DNA of 64,000 nucleotides from Sipunculus nudus (lineage: Eukaryota; Annelida; Sipuncula; Golfingiida; Sipunculidae). Of this stretch, positions 56,338 through 64,000 are shown piece by piece. The stretch's first letter is position 1; every line of letters starts with the position of its first letter. The position numbers and the translations under genes are program-made. The notes under the pieces were generated by a model, which was not told the DNA's origin, made no database searches, and worked only from the letters and a program-made list of their open reading frames with translations. Location of the stretch: NCBI GenBank assembly GCA_026874595.1, contig JAPPUL010000089.1, positions 709,001 through 773,000 of the forward strand. The letters are read 5' to 3'.

Positions 56338-56796
56338 CTAATAGCTTAAACCCTCAGGTAGTCTCTCTACAAATGCTTTTATCTCATCTCGTATAACACG
56401 ATAACAATCAAGCTCCTCTTCCGCACTTCCTCCTCGCTCACGCACCTCAAGCGCCATCTTCGGAGGATCGCCAAACCCTACATGGATAACTTTACAAGTA
56501 TCCGAAAACCTCGGACAGCTCTCTTTTGCATCCCCGCATACCGTTACTACTACATCAAATTCAAAATCTTTATACTTAAAAACCTCTTCTGACTTCTGAT
56601 TCGATATGTCAACACCATCCTCTAACATCACTTCTACTGCATATCTATTCAATCCGTGTGCCTCAAGACCCGCTGAGTAGGCTTCTATTATATCTCCTTT
56701 AAGCGCTCTTGTATACCCTTCTGCTATTTGACTACGACAAGAATTACCTGTGCAAAGGTATAATACTTTTTGTTTCTTATTTAAGCTTTTATTCAT
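56338..56796 (-). CDS. arsC: Arsenate reductase ArsC, LMW-phosphatase type
   Basis: A 152-residue reductase of the thioredoxin-coupled class. The P-loop LCTGNSCRSQIAEG (about 14-27) has the first catalytic Cys, and TVCGDAKESCPRF (about 82-94) the second and third. It reduces arsenate to arsenite in the cytoplasm. The downstream efflux pump appears destroyed, which would leave arsenite without its usual exporter unless another exists. Confidence 0.92.
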   Translation of the reverse strand: MNKSLNKKQKVLYLCTGNSCRSQIAEGYTRALKGDIIEAYSAGLEAHGLNRYAVEVMLEDGVDISNQKSEEVFKYKDFEFDVVVTVCGDAKESCPRFSDTCKVIHVGFGDPPKMALEVRERGGSAEEELDCYRVIRDEIKAFVERLPEGLSY

Positions 56797-56911
56797 ATCA
56801 TTAATACCTAAATTAAGATATATCGACTTTTAAGCATTAATAATATAAAGTCATTCTCTTGGATAGTAAGCTACTTTGAGGATTATATAAAACCTTAGCA
56901 GTAATAATGCT

Positions 56912-57268
56912 TTAGAAGCTTAGTACCTTATCGCTATCTATTACCCATTCCGCTAACTTACCCATTGTCGACTTTTGTGCACCATCATAATATGGCTCGT
57001 TCTTGTACAACCCACACCGCGCCATACACGTCCCACAAACCTGTACATCCACTCCCTCTAATATCAGCTCCTTTAACATCTCTTTCAAATCTTGATCATA
57101 ACTTTCTGGCTTCTTACATACCTCCCTTGCCAAATCTACCGCATCGTTCATCAAGAATATACTTACATCTTCTCCTGCAGATACTAATGTCTTGGCAAGT
57201 CGTAACCCGTTCCATGTTACATCTGTTCCATCGTATGGCACCCTATTAAATATTATGAGTACTTTCAT
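56912..57268 (-). CDS. DsrE-family protein (cytoplasmic)
   Basis: A 118-residue DsrE/YchN-like protein: KVLIIFNRVPYDGTDVTWNGLRLAKTL at the N-terminus, FLMNDAVDLA, and CGTCMARCG, where DsrE proteins carry a conserved sulfur-carrying Cys. It probably handles sulfur transfer. It is on the same strand as arsC and a second DsrE-type gene. Confidence 0.88.
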   Translation of the reverse strand: MKVLIIFNRVPYDGTDVTWNGLRLAKTLVSAGEDVSIFLMNDAVDLAREVCKKPESYDQDLKEMLKELILEGVDVQVCGTCMARCGLYKNEPYYDGAQKSTMGKLAEWVIDSDKVLSF

Positions 57269-57431
57269 ATTCTCTCCTATCTGTTATTCAGCAGGATATT
57301 CTTTTATAGGTTTTAGTTTAGATAAGCAACTTGAGAGACTAATACTAGCACTTTAACTCTAATTCAGTCCATACAAAAACTTTTAAGCTTAAAATAAGCT
57401 CCACTTAAGATTAAAACAAGTTATTTAGAGT

Positions 57432-57905
57432 TTAGGGTCTAAGATATACATAACCCTTAGATTGCAATTCTGCAAGCCGGACAACTCCTCCTTCAGGACG
57501 GCTCGTAAAACCATCGTAAAGATCAGTAAGCTCTACCTTTAACCCCTTCAGGGTATTCCCACATACCTCAAATTTAACCCCATCATCTCGTAGCGCCTGC
57601 ATATTAGTGTCTATCCCAGGAGCCATTGTGTCCTTTAGAAACGGTTTTACCCCTGTTGCATGCGTCACCACTATTATATTAAGCGCCTTTTTGTCCTCTA
57701 CTCCCTTTATATGATTCCTTATATTCCTAAGCACAACCGAAGCCCTATTTGCTTCTGATACATGATAAGCAACCTTATAGGCATCCTTTTTAGAAGTGTT
57801 AGCCCCCTCACTACCCTTTTCACATCCAAAAAGTAGAACGCTACCAAATACAAATAAAAGAAAAGATAGACTTATATTCTTAGAAAATCGTTTGTTACAA
57901 AACAT
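57432..57905 (-). CDS. DsrE-family lipoprotein
   Basis: A 157-residue protein with a lipoprotein signal peptide (about 12-28, lipobox VLLFGC). A DsrE-like domain follows: VAYHVSEANRASVVLRNIRNHI, IIVVTHATGV, FEVCGNTL and VVRLAELQSKGYVYLRP. The Cys in VCGNTL is the conserved one. Membrane-anchored DsrE proteins are usually linked to extracytoplasmic sulfur or thiol chemistry. Host-like composition. Confidence 0.88.
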   Translation of the reverse strand: MFCNKRFSKNISLSFLLFVFGSVLLFGCEKGSEGANTSKKDAYKVAYHVSEANRASVVLRNIRNHIKGVEDKKALNIIVVTHATGVKPFLKDTMAPGIDTNMQALRDDGVKFEVCGNTLKGLKVELTDLYDGFTSRPEGGVVRLAELQSKGYVYLRP

Positions 57906-58176
57906 AGTACAAATATACCTCCTTATTTAACAAATAGCTTAACTTCCAAATATACCTTAATCATACTAAATAAATAAATAATTCTAAATAAATAAATAAT
58001 TATTAAGTTACTCTATAAAAGTCATGCCTATTAAAGGTTGTAAACTATATTATTTACTCACCATACAATCTGTACTTAGATTAGTTTCAACCTTTAGTTT
58101 AGCGACGCTATAATACAACTGTTGGCTCCTGTTAAGAAGAAAAAACAAGTTAAATATATGATATCTTTATAATACT

Positions 58177-58437
58177 CTATTTTACTCTTTTTGTTATAGC
58201 TTCTCTTGCACGGATTTTACGTGCACCAAATCTTGCTCCCAAATCAACAAGACTATATGCACAAGTCTTAATTTTATCGCTAACTGAAAGGCGTAATTCC
58301 CGAAGTTCAGAAAGCCTTTTACTATTATCAGATGAGTGATTACTTGCAAGTTCAGACTCCTCTGCAAGACATTTTCTAAGCTCATTCTTATGATACATTA
58401 GTGTATCTAGTAGAATATCCTTTACTTCCATAGACAA
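58177..58437 (-). CDS. Small helical hypothetical protein
   Basis: An 86-residue charged, helical protein with no recognised family (ending REAITKRVK). The likely start is TTG 58,437, six bases after a GGGGGG run; ATG 58,431 is the alternative. It is divergent from the flagellin gene, about 250 bases away, which may hint at a flagellar or regulatory role, but nothing in the sequence shows it. Confidence 0.55.
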   Translation of the reverse strand: MSMEVKDILLDTLMYHKNELRKCLAEESELASNHSSDNSKRLSELRELRLSVSDKIKTCAYSLVDLGARFGARKIRAREAITKRVK

Positions 58438-58641
58438 ATATTACCCCCCATAGACAGCACATAATTAAAATATTCAAAAATATACAAAGAAATTGCAACA
58501 ATTTATCAAGAAATATTTGACATATCTACTTTAATTGAATTCTATTATTAAATAGAATATTAAATACTTTAGTATATCAGGATAAACGGATCTATATCTT
58601 AAATATATTAAAGTGTAACACATTAACCTGCAAGTGTGTGT

Positions 58642-58647
58642 TATAAT
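58642..58647 (+). promoter_or_regulatory. Possible -10 box of the flagellin gene
   Basis: TATAAT 40 bases before the flagellin ATG. No clear -35, and no sigma-28 consensus was found nearby. Confidence 0.35.
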
Positions 58648-58686
58648 ATTCTACACATAATATATTGTGCCCAAGGAGGGACGCTT

Positions 58687-59592
58687 ATGATCATTAACAA
58701 TAATATTAGTGCGCTTTATGCGCATCGTCAGCTTAATCTGAATGCTGCTAAGATGGATCGTTCCGTTGAGAAAATGTCTAGTGGCCTTAGAATTAATAAA
58801 GGCATGGATGACCCTACCGGTCTTGCTGTCTCAGAGAAGATGAGATCACAAATCCGAGGCCTTAAAATGGCTAGCAGAAATGCTCAGGATGGTATCTCTT
58901 TCCTACAAACTGCCGAAGGTTGGCTTGAAACTACTTCTGACTTACTACAGCGTATGAGAGAGCTTGCTATTCAAACCTCTAATGGAATCTACACTAAAGA
59001 AGATAGACAACAGGTTGAAACTGAGGTTCGGCAACTCGTTGATGAAGTAGATAGAATTGCTTCTCAGGCTGAGTACAATGGCCTTAAACTACTTCAGGGT
59101 GGGTTTAGAAATCCTAAATCTACTACTAAAAGTAATACTCCCGTTATTAATAAACCTGATGGCGGGGTTGCTTTGCATATTGGCCCTGCTATGAACCAAC
59201 GCGAAAGCCTTTTCATAGATGATATGTCGGCTGCTGCTTTGGGCCTTTCTTCTGGTAATGACAACAATCGGAAGCTTAATATCAGTTATAGCTCACAAGA
59301 CTCATCCAATCAGACATTGGGAACTATTGATAAAGCTATTTCTATTGTCAATAAACAACGGGCTAACTTGGGGGCTTATCAGTCTAGAATGGAATCAACT
59401 ACGCGGGTCATTGAAATCGCTGCGGAGAACTTGACTGCTGCTGAGTCCCGTATTAGGGATACTGATATGGCTTTGGAAACCGTAAATTACATAAAATCTA
59501 GGGTCCTTACTGAGGCTTCTTTATCTATGCTTGCTCAAGCTAATATGAAACCTGTACTCGTTCAGCGTTTGATTGATAGCATGAGTTTCTAA
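58687..59592 (+). CDS. flaB: Flagellin core protein FlaB (spirochaete type)
   Basis: A 301-residue periplasmic-type flagellin. The N-terminal D0/D1 core (IINNNISALYAHRQLNLN, GLAVSEKMRSQIRGL, DLLQRMRELAIQTSNGIY) and C-terminal core (DTDMALETVNYIKSRVLTEA) match spirochaetal FlaB proteins. The central variable region is very short, as expected for filaments hidden in the periplasm. AAGGAGGG ends 6 bases before ATG 58,687, which fixes the start. Convergent with the rod genes. Confidence 0.95.
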   Translation: MIINNNISALYAHRQLNLNAAKMDRSVEKMSSGLRINKGMDDPTGLAVSEKMRSQIRGLKMASRNAQDGISFLQTAEGWLETTSDLLQRMRELAIQTSNGIYTKEDRQQVETEVRQLVDEVDRIASQAEYNGLKLLQGGFRNPKSTTKSNTPVINKPDGGVALHIGPAMNQRESLFIDDMSAAALGLSSGNDNNRKLNISYSSQDSSNQTLGTIDKAISIVNKQRANLGAYQSRMESTTRVIEIAAENLTAAESRIRDTDMALETVNYIKSRVLTEASLSMLAQANMKPVLVQRLIDSMSF

Positions 59593-59691
59593 TAGGAATT
59601 GATTTTGTGGGTTGGTAGGGAGGTAGTGGCTTAGATTTAGAACTAGCTTCTCCTCTTTACCTGCTCTTAACCCTATTAGCGCTCATAAGCT

Positions 59692-60141
59692 TTAGCTGCT
59701 CTTACCTCCTTTAAGTTGTTCATATATTATCTTTGCAAGACCAATTTCTCCTGTTTTCGATATCTCAAGCGCTCTTTCATTGTATAACATATCATTAAAA
59801 ACCTCCTCTGCATGCCCGCCATAGTTTAATAAGTTGCTTTTATCTATACTATTATACATACTCTTGAACATACGATTTACTAAAAGTGATTCAAACTCAT
59901 AACATACTTCCATTAGTTTTGCATCTACAAGTTTTGCATCCTCTCCTGCATGTACTTTATCTCTCGATTTAGCACCTTTTAAACTATCCGCCTTAGCCTG
60001 CCTTTCTATCTCACCTTCTAACCTACTACTAAAACTTATACTATCCTTTCCATCCTTTGAGCCTTTTATCGATTTACCACTATCTTCTATTAGCCCTATA
60101 GTATTATTTATAGCGCTTTTTGAAAGACTTTCTATTTCCAT
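59692..60141 (-). CDS. FlgJ-like rod-binding protein
   Basis: A 149-residue protein. Its C-terminal half (about 70-145) is the rod-binding FlgJ domain (LMEVCYEFESLLVNRMFKSMYN, GHAEEVFNDMLYNERALEISKTGEIGLAKIIYEQL). There is no peptidoglycan hydrolase domain, as in spirochaetes. It lies 35 bases after flgG in the same transcript. Confidence 0.88.
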   Translation of the reverse strand: MEIESLSKSAINNTIGLIEDSGKSIKGSKDGKDSISFSSRLEGEIERQAKADSLKGAKSRDKVHAGEDAKLVDAKLMEVCYEFESLLVNRMFKSMYNSIDKSNLLNYGGHAEEVFNDMLYNERALEISKTGEIGLAKIIYEQLKGGKSS

Positions 60142-60176
60142 TTCTTACTCTCTTTCTATTAGATATTTATTAAAAT

Positions 60177-60980
60177 CTATCTCTTTAATGATACTGCTGT
60201 CCCAAGCATTGAGTCTGATGTTTGTATCGCTTTAGAGTTAAATTCATAGGCTCGCTGCGCTACTATCATATTCACCATCTCATCCACTATCGCTACGTTT
60301 GACATCTCCACATAGCCTTGGATTATCTTTCCATAACCATCAGATGACCCCTCCCCCTCAAATTCAGGGCCGCTTGCTACCGTCTCCACTACCACATTCT
60401 TTCCTATGTTCTTTAATCCTGCAGGATTTACAAAACGATATAACTTTATTTGTCCCGCCTCAATCTCTTGTGCATCATCTACCATCCCTGCTCGCTTGTA
60501 CTTTACTACACCAGTCTCGGATATCGATATGCTTTCATGTATTACGTCAAGAGCTACTCTAACTGGTGGTTCAAGATAATATCCATCCGATGTTACTATG
60601 TCACCCCTTGCATCTATCTTAAATTCTCCATTCCTTGTATACCCATATCTACCATCTGCCATAAGCACCTTCAAAAAGCCTTCCCCCATTATCGCTATGT
60701 CTACCTTATTTTCTGTATGCTTCAAAGAACCTTGGGTATACATCTTCTGTTTTGCTGATACCTTCACTCCCAGCCCCGATTGTAATGCACCCGGATATTC
60801 ACTGTCTACTGATGAGCTTGTCCCCGCCTCTCGCAACGTTTGATATATCAAGTCCTGAAACTCTGCTCGCCCCTTCTTAAAACCTACTGTATTTACATTT
60901 GATAAGTTGTTTGATACTGTGTCTATATTAAATTGTTGTGCCGTCATCCCACTTGCTGCTGTCCATAACGATTTTATCAT
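60177..60980 (-). CDS. flgG: Distal rod protein FlgG (FlhP-like)
   Basis: A 267-residue flagellar rod protein. It begins IKSLWTAASGMTAQQFNIDTVSNNLSNVNTVGFKK, the Flg_bb_rod motif, and ends with the coiled-coil EMSNVAIVDEMVNMIVAQRAYEFNSKAIQTSD. Both regions are standard. It forms the distal rod. It follows flgF by 51 bases. Confidence 0.95.
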   Translation of the reverse strand: MIKSLWTAASGMTAQQFNIDTVSNNLSNVNTVGFKKGRAEFQDLIYQTLREAGTSSSVDSEYPGALQSGLGVKVSAKQKMYTQGSLKHTENKVDIAIMGEGFLKVLMADGRYGYTRNGEFKIDARGDIVTSDGYYLEPPVRVALDVIHESISISETGVVKYKRAGMVDDAQEIEAGQIKLYRFVNPAGLKNIGKNVVVETVASGPEFEGEGSSDGYGKIIQGYVEMSNVAIVDEMVNMIVAQRAYEFNSKAIQTSDSMLGTAVSLKR

Positions 60981-61031
60981 ATTCTATTTATCCCCTTACA
61001 ATATTATATTTTTACCATTTCTTTATATATC

Positions 61032-61886
61032 CTAGACTCTGCCTATCTCGTTTACTGCCTTCTCAAGTAAGCTGTCGTGTGCCAGTATCGTACGCTGGTT
61101 AGCCTCGTAACTCCTTTGTACTTCTATCATCCGTACCATCTCTACTACCGGATTTACATTAGACATTTCTAAATAGCCTTGAAACACTTTTGCTCTGCCC
61201 TCCCCCTTTGGCATGTCTCTTGCCTCACCGCTTACTTTCGTCTCCTCATAGAAATTATGTCCCACCTTCTCAAGCCCATTTATATTATAAAAATTCACTA
61301 TACGTAACCTATCTAATTTATAAGGCCTTTCCCATGAATTTGTACTCTTATCTGCAAAACTTCCAAGATCCTCACTTGCATACTCTTCATTTATAAATAT
61401 TTGCCCCTCTTCGTCTATCTTTAGATTATTTACTTTTACCCTTATGTCGCCTCCCTCCCCTTGTACCCTATGCCCTTCTTTAGTTACCAAATAAGCTTGC
61501 TTGTCTATTGTGAAACTACCATCCCGTGTGAACATAAGCCCTCTGTCAGTCTTCACTACGAAAAAACCACGCCCACCAAGTGCTAAATCAAAATCATTGC
61601 CTGTACTCTTTAAACTACCTTGACCTTGTCTTGTATGTATATTACTTACTTCAACCCCAGTTCCTACCTTGCCTACATAAGGAGCTATGTCATACGAACC
61701 AGAAGGCACCTTTACTACTCCATTGTCATCTAGGCGCCGCAAAAGCATCTCCGGAAAAGACTTTGTTATTGCCTCATCCCGTTTATACCCTGTCGTATTT
61801 ATATTTGCTAAGTTGTTTGAGACCACGTTCATTCTCTCCCATTCTGCAAGCATTCCACTTGCACCCGTGTACAATCCTCTTACCAT
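61032..61886 (-). CDS. flgF: Rod protein FlgF-type (FlhO-like)
   Basis: A 284-residue rod protein. The N-terminus VRGLYTGASGMLAEWERMNVVSNNLANINTTGYKRD is of the spirochaetal FlhO type, and the C-terminus EMSNVNPVVEMVRMIEVQRSYEANQRTILAHD is the shared rod motif. It is the first gene of the flgF-flgG-rod-binding transcript, which runs toward flaB. Confidence 0.92.
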   Translation of the reverse strand: MVRGLYTGASGMLAEWERMNVVSNNLANINTTGYKRDEAITKSFPEMLLRRLDDNGVVKVPSGSYDIAPYVGKVGTGVEVSNIHTRQGQGSLKSTGNDFDLALGGRGFFVVKTDRGLMFTRDGSFTIDKQAYLVTKEGHRVQGEGGDIRVKVNNLKIDEEGQIFINEEYASEDLGSFADKSTNSWERPYKLDRLRIVNFYNINGLEKVGHNFYEETKVSGEARDMPKGEGRAKVFQGYLEMSNVNPVVEMVRMIEVQRSYEANQRTILAHDSLLEKAVNEIGRV

Positions 61887-62134
61887 CTATTGCTCCTTTC
61901 ACTTTTTCTTACTTTATAACATTACACTCTAACTATCTATAAAGGTCAGTTCCCTCCATCAACCCTTTCTATACCACCTTTCTATATCACCCATCCTCTC
62001 TACTCTTTCTCTAATCGGCTCTTTATTTTTTATCTGTAATATTTATTAGCCCTTTTTTTACCTCTTTAATCCACTTATGTTTATTTTTATATTATGATAG
62101 TCCTGTATAATGCAAATAATATCTTTTATTCTGG

Positions 62135-62166
62135 TTTTTGGAAGTTTTAGTTTTTGGAAGTTTTAG
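62135..62166. repeat. 16-bp perfect tandem duplication over the thioredoxin-like start
   Basis: TTTTTGGAAGTTTTAG occurs at 62,135-62,150 and 62,151-62,166. The second copy contains the TTG start; the first copy has the same TTG out of frame. Confidence 0.8.
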
Positions 62167-62474
62167 AAATTGATAAGTCCTCTTTTGATAAAGAGGTTTT
62201 GCTCTCTGATACCCTTACTTTAGTACATTTTTATGCCAACTGGGCCGGCACTTGTTCTATGCTTGAAGACTCTATTGCTACTGTTCATAACCAAATCGGC
62301 AGCTTATTCAAAATTACTAAAGTCGATATTGACAAAAACCAAGAACTTGCAAGCGCTCTTAGTGTTAAGTCTATCCCTACTTTATTCTTTTACAAAAATA
62401 GTCAGCTAATCGAAAGATTCTCCGGTGTTCAGTCCTATACCCTAATCAAAGATAAAATACTATTATATTCTTAA
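62154..62474 (+). CDS. Thioredoxin-like protein lacking the first active-site Cys
   Basis: A 106-residue thioredoxin fold: LTLVHFYANWAGTCSMLEDSI (active site), VDIDKNQELASALSVKSIPTLFFYKNSQ (cis-Pro loop). The canonical WCGPC reads WAGTC, so the N-terminal nucleophile is Ala and only one Cys remains; dithiol reduction is not expected. The start is probably TTG 62,154, inside a 16-bp duplication, with no ATG available. Confidence 0.85.
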   Translation: MEVLEIDKSSFDKEVLLSDTLTLVHFYANWAGTCSMLEDSIATVHNQIGSLFKITKVDIDKNQELASALSVKSIPTLFFYKNSQLIERFSGVQSYTLIKDKILLYS

Positions 62475-62493
62475 GCATATAATAATCTACATT

Positions 62494-63024
62494 CTACCCA
62501 CCCTTAGATAAATAACCTTCTATCCCAAGTCGCTTTAACTCCTCATTTCTCTTTATTACCTTCCTCGCCATACTTTTTCTATACTTTTTTAACCTACCTC
62601 GTACACTTGCGTCACAAATACTTAGCATTTGTGCTGCGTACAGTCCTGCGTTCTTTGCTCCCGCTTTCCCTATCGCCATAGTTGCAACCGGTATACCCCC
62701 TGGCATCTGCAATATAGAATATAAACTGTCTACCCCTTTTAAAGATGTTGCATCTAGTGGAACTCCTATTACCGGTACCAATGTGTTTGAGGCTATTACA
62801 CCCGGTAAATGCGCTGCCGCTCCCGCTCCCGCTATTATCACTTTTAATCTATCCTCAGCACCTTTTGCATACTCTACAACATCATCTGGTAGCCTGTGGG
62901 CTGATAAAATGTCTACCTCATACCCTATCCCAAGCTCTTTTAACACCTTTACACTCTCGTTCATTACTCCTAAATCGCTATCGCTTCCCATTATTACACC
63001 CACTTTTATCCCTTCTTCCAACAT
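62494..63024 (-). CDS. purE: PurE, N5-carboxyaminoimidazole ribonucleotide mutase
   Basis: A 176-residue class I PurE that converts N5-CAIR to CAIR in purine synthesis. Conserved segments: VGVIMGSDSDL, DILSAHRLPD (catalytic His), AGAGAAAHLPGVIAS and GVDSLYSILQMPGGIPVATMAIG. It follows purD by 43 bases on the same strand. Confidence 0.96.
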   Translation of the reverse strand: MLEEGIKVGVIMGSDSDLGVMNESVKVLKELGIGYEVDILSAHRLPDDVVEYAKGAEDRLKVIIAGAGAAAHLPGVIASNTLVPVIGVPLDATSLKGVDSLYSILQMPGGIPVATMAIGKAGAKNAGLYAAQMLSICDASVRGRLKKYRKSMARKVIKRNEELKRLGIEGYLSKGG

Positions 63025-63067
63025 ATACCTCCTTTCCCCTTCTATTTGTCCTTTATTTATTTCCTTA

Positions 63068-64000
63068 CTAATTTCCCTTACAAAGCAAACCTATGTCTTT
63101 TCTATAATATTTATTAGCATAACTTATCTTAGATACCCCCGCATACGCTTGCGCATTAGCTTCCTCCAAGTCCTTTCCAAACCCTACCACGTTCAATACT
63201 CGACCCCCTTTTGTATATATTTCATCATCTTTCTTTACTGTACCTGCATGAAATATCTCTAAAGATTCCATCTCTCTAACAGCCTCAAGCCCTCTAATCT
63301 TATACCCTGTCTCATAGGAACCAGGATAACCTTCTGAGGCCAATACCACACATACTGATGCGCGAGAATCCCATTCTAGTGACACTTTATCCAAATATCC
63401 CCCCTCAAGAGCATCTATTATATCTAGTATATCCGTCTTCAAAAGCGGCAGTATCACCTGCGCCTCAGGATCTCCAAACCTTACGTTATACTCAAGCACC
63501 TTTATCGCTAAATCACCACTCCCTACATTGCTCAACATTAGTCCCGCATAAAGTACTCCTATATACTCTATCCCAAAATCTTTCAAGCCTTCTATTGTCG
63601 GCTTTAATACCTCCTCATATATCCTCTCCTCTAACTCCTTAGTTATAAACGATACCGGCGTGTAGCTCCCCATCCCACCCGTGTTCGGTCCCTCATCTCC
63701 TTCAAATATCTTCTTATAATCTTTTGCATATATTAGCGGGACCACGCTTTTGCCATCGCTAAACGCAAAGGCTGATAGCTCTTCTCCTTCTAAATACTCC
63801 TCTATTACCACTTTCTTAAAGTCATTCCCAAACTTATTTAATATAAATATTTCCTCAAGTGCTTTTAAACCCTCCCCATAATCTTTGCATATATATACTC
63901 CTTTCCCTGCTGCAAGCCCATCATATTTTATAACAAGCGGATAACTAAACTTATCTCCACTTATATGTTTCTCTGCAGCCTCGTATGTTTCGCTTTCTAC
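63068..64000 (-). CDS. purD: PurD, phosphoribosylamine-glycine ligase (5' partial)
   Basis: An ATP-grasp ligase cut by the window end; the frame is open to position 64,000. Visible are YPLVIKYDGLAAGKGVYI (ATP binding), EEYLEGEELSAFAFSDGK, GPNTGGMGSYTPV and EYNVRFGDPEAQVILPLL, all characteristic of GARS. The N-terminal domain lies outside the window. It probably forms an operon with purE. Confidence 0.95.
   Translation of the reverse strand, partial: VESETYEAAEKHISGDKFSYPLVIKYDGLAAGKGVYICKDYGEGLKALEEIFILNKFGNDFKKVVIEEYLEGEELSAFAFSDGKSVVPLIYAKDYKKIFEGDEGPNTGGMGSYTPVSFITKELEERIYEEVLKPTIEGLKDFGIEYIGVLYAGLMLSNVGSGDLAIKVLEYNVRFGDPEAQVILPLLKTDILDIIDALEGGYLDKVSLEWDSRASVCVVLASEGYPGSYETGYKIRGLEAVREMESLEIFHAGTVKKDDEIYTKGGRVLNVVGFGKDLEEANAQAYAGVSKISYANKYYRKDIGLLCKGN

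Overview
The flanks (about 1-8.9 kb and 52.5-64 kb) are AT-rich and look like the chromosome of a low-GC spirochaete. The evidence is a FlaB-type flagellin with the conserved spirochaetal N-terminal core, a FlhO/FlhP (FlgF/FlgG) plus FlgJ-like rod cluster, and a PilZ/DUF1577-like protein. The phylum call is an inference from family resemblance; I cannot name a genus. Host genes at the left are hypE and hypF (hydrogenase maturation), the PilZ-like protein, the flotillin FloA with a small membrane partner, a DUF192 protein, a HAD hydrolase, a ferredoxin/metallo-beta-lactamase protein and ssrA (tmRNA).

From 9,322 to 52,523 the sequence is foreign. It is a stack of elements inserted at the 3' end of ssrA. 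The tmRNA end is repeated as a 70-bp copy (67/70) at 27,681 and as a 9-bp core at 10,605 and 52,515. Segment 1 (9.3-10.6 kb) is a scar holding a truncated DUF2188 gene and a frameshifted solitary TIR-like effector. Segment 2 (10.6-27.7 kb) is one defence operon: PLD-like/SNF2 helicase, DUF4391 protein, type III Mod and Res, an RloC-like AAA/anticodon-nuclease protein, SbcD and SbcC. Segment 3 (27.7-52.5 kb) is clearly more GC-rich. It begins with an unknown two-gene module, lexA, and the remains of a DUF2924/serine-recombinase integration module. A near-consensus promoter at 33,162 then precedes about 16 genes on one strand, most overlapping or a few bases apart: HTH regulator, HsdM, HsdS, a 46-residue ORF, an HNH protein, ABC-3C middle component and ATPase, HsdR, SF1 helicase, a DarT-like ADP-ribosyltransferase, an ADP-ribosylglycohydrolase fused to a VOC domain, an Mrr-type nuclease, two DUF262 proteins, a second ADP-ribosylglycohydrolase and a methyltransferase.

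Segments 2 and 3 share a left-end plan: att core, hairpin, gamma-glutamylcyclotransferase gene, HTH gene, then the restriction cassette. In segment 2 all the leading parts are decayed. No intact integrase is present in the window.

Right of the island come a broken small membrane protein, an SDR oxidoreductase, a TPR protein with six near-identical 102-bp repeats, a broken VOC gene, remnants of an ACR3-like arsenite pump beside arsC, two DsrE-family genes, the flagellar genes, a thioredoxin-like protein lacking one active-site cysteine, and purE and purD (cut by the window end). Several genes in island and flank carry single in-frame stops or frameshifts, suggesting ongoing decay or assembly error.

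The most novel-looking items are the DarT/ARH-VOC pair, the ABC-3C cassette nested inside hsdMSR with a coupled small ORF, and the seven-gene type III RM/RloC/SbcCD operon.
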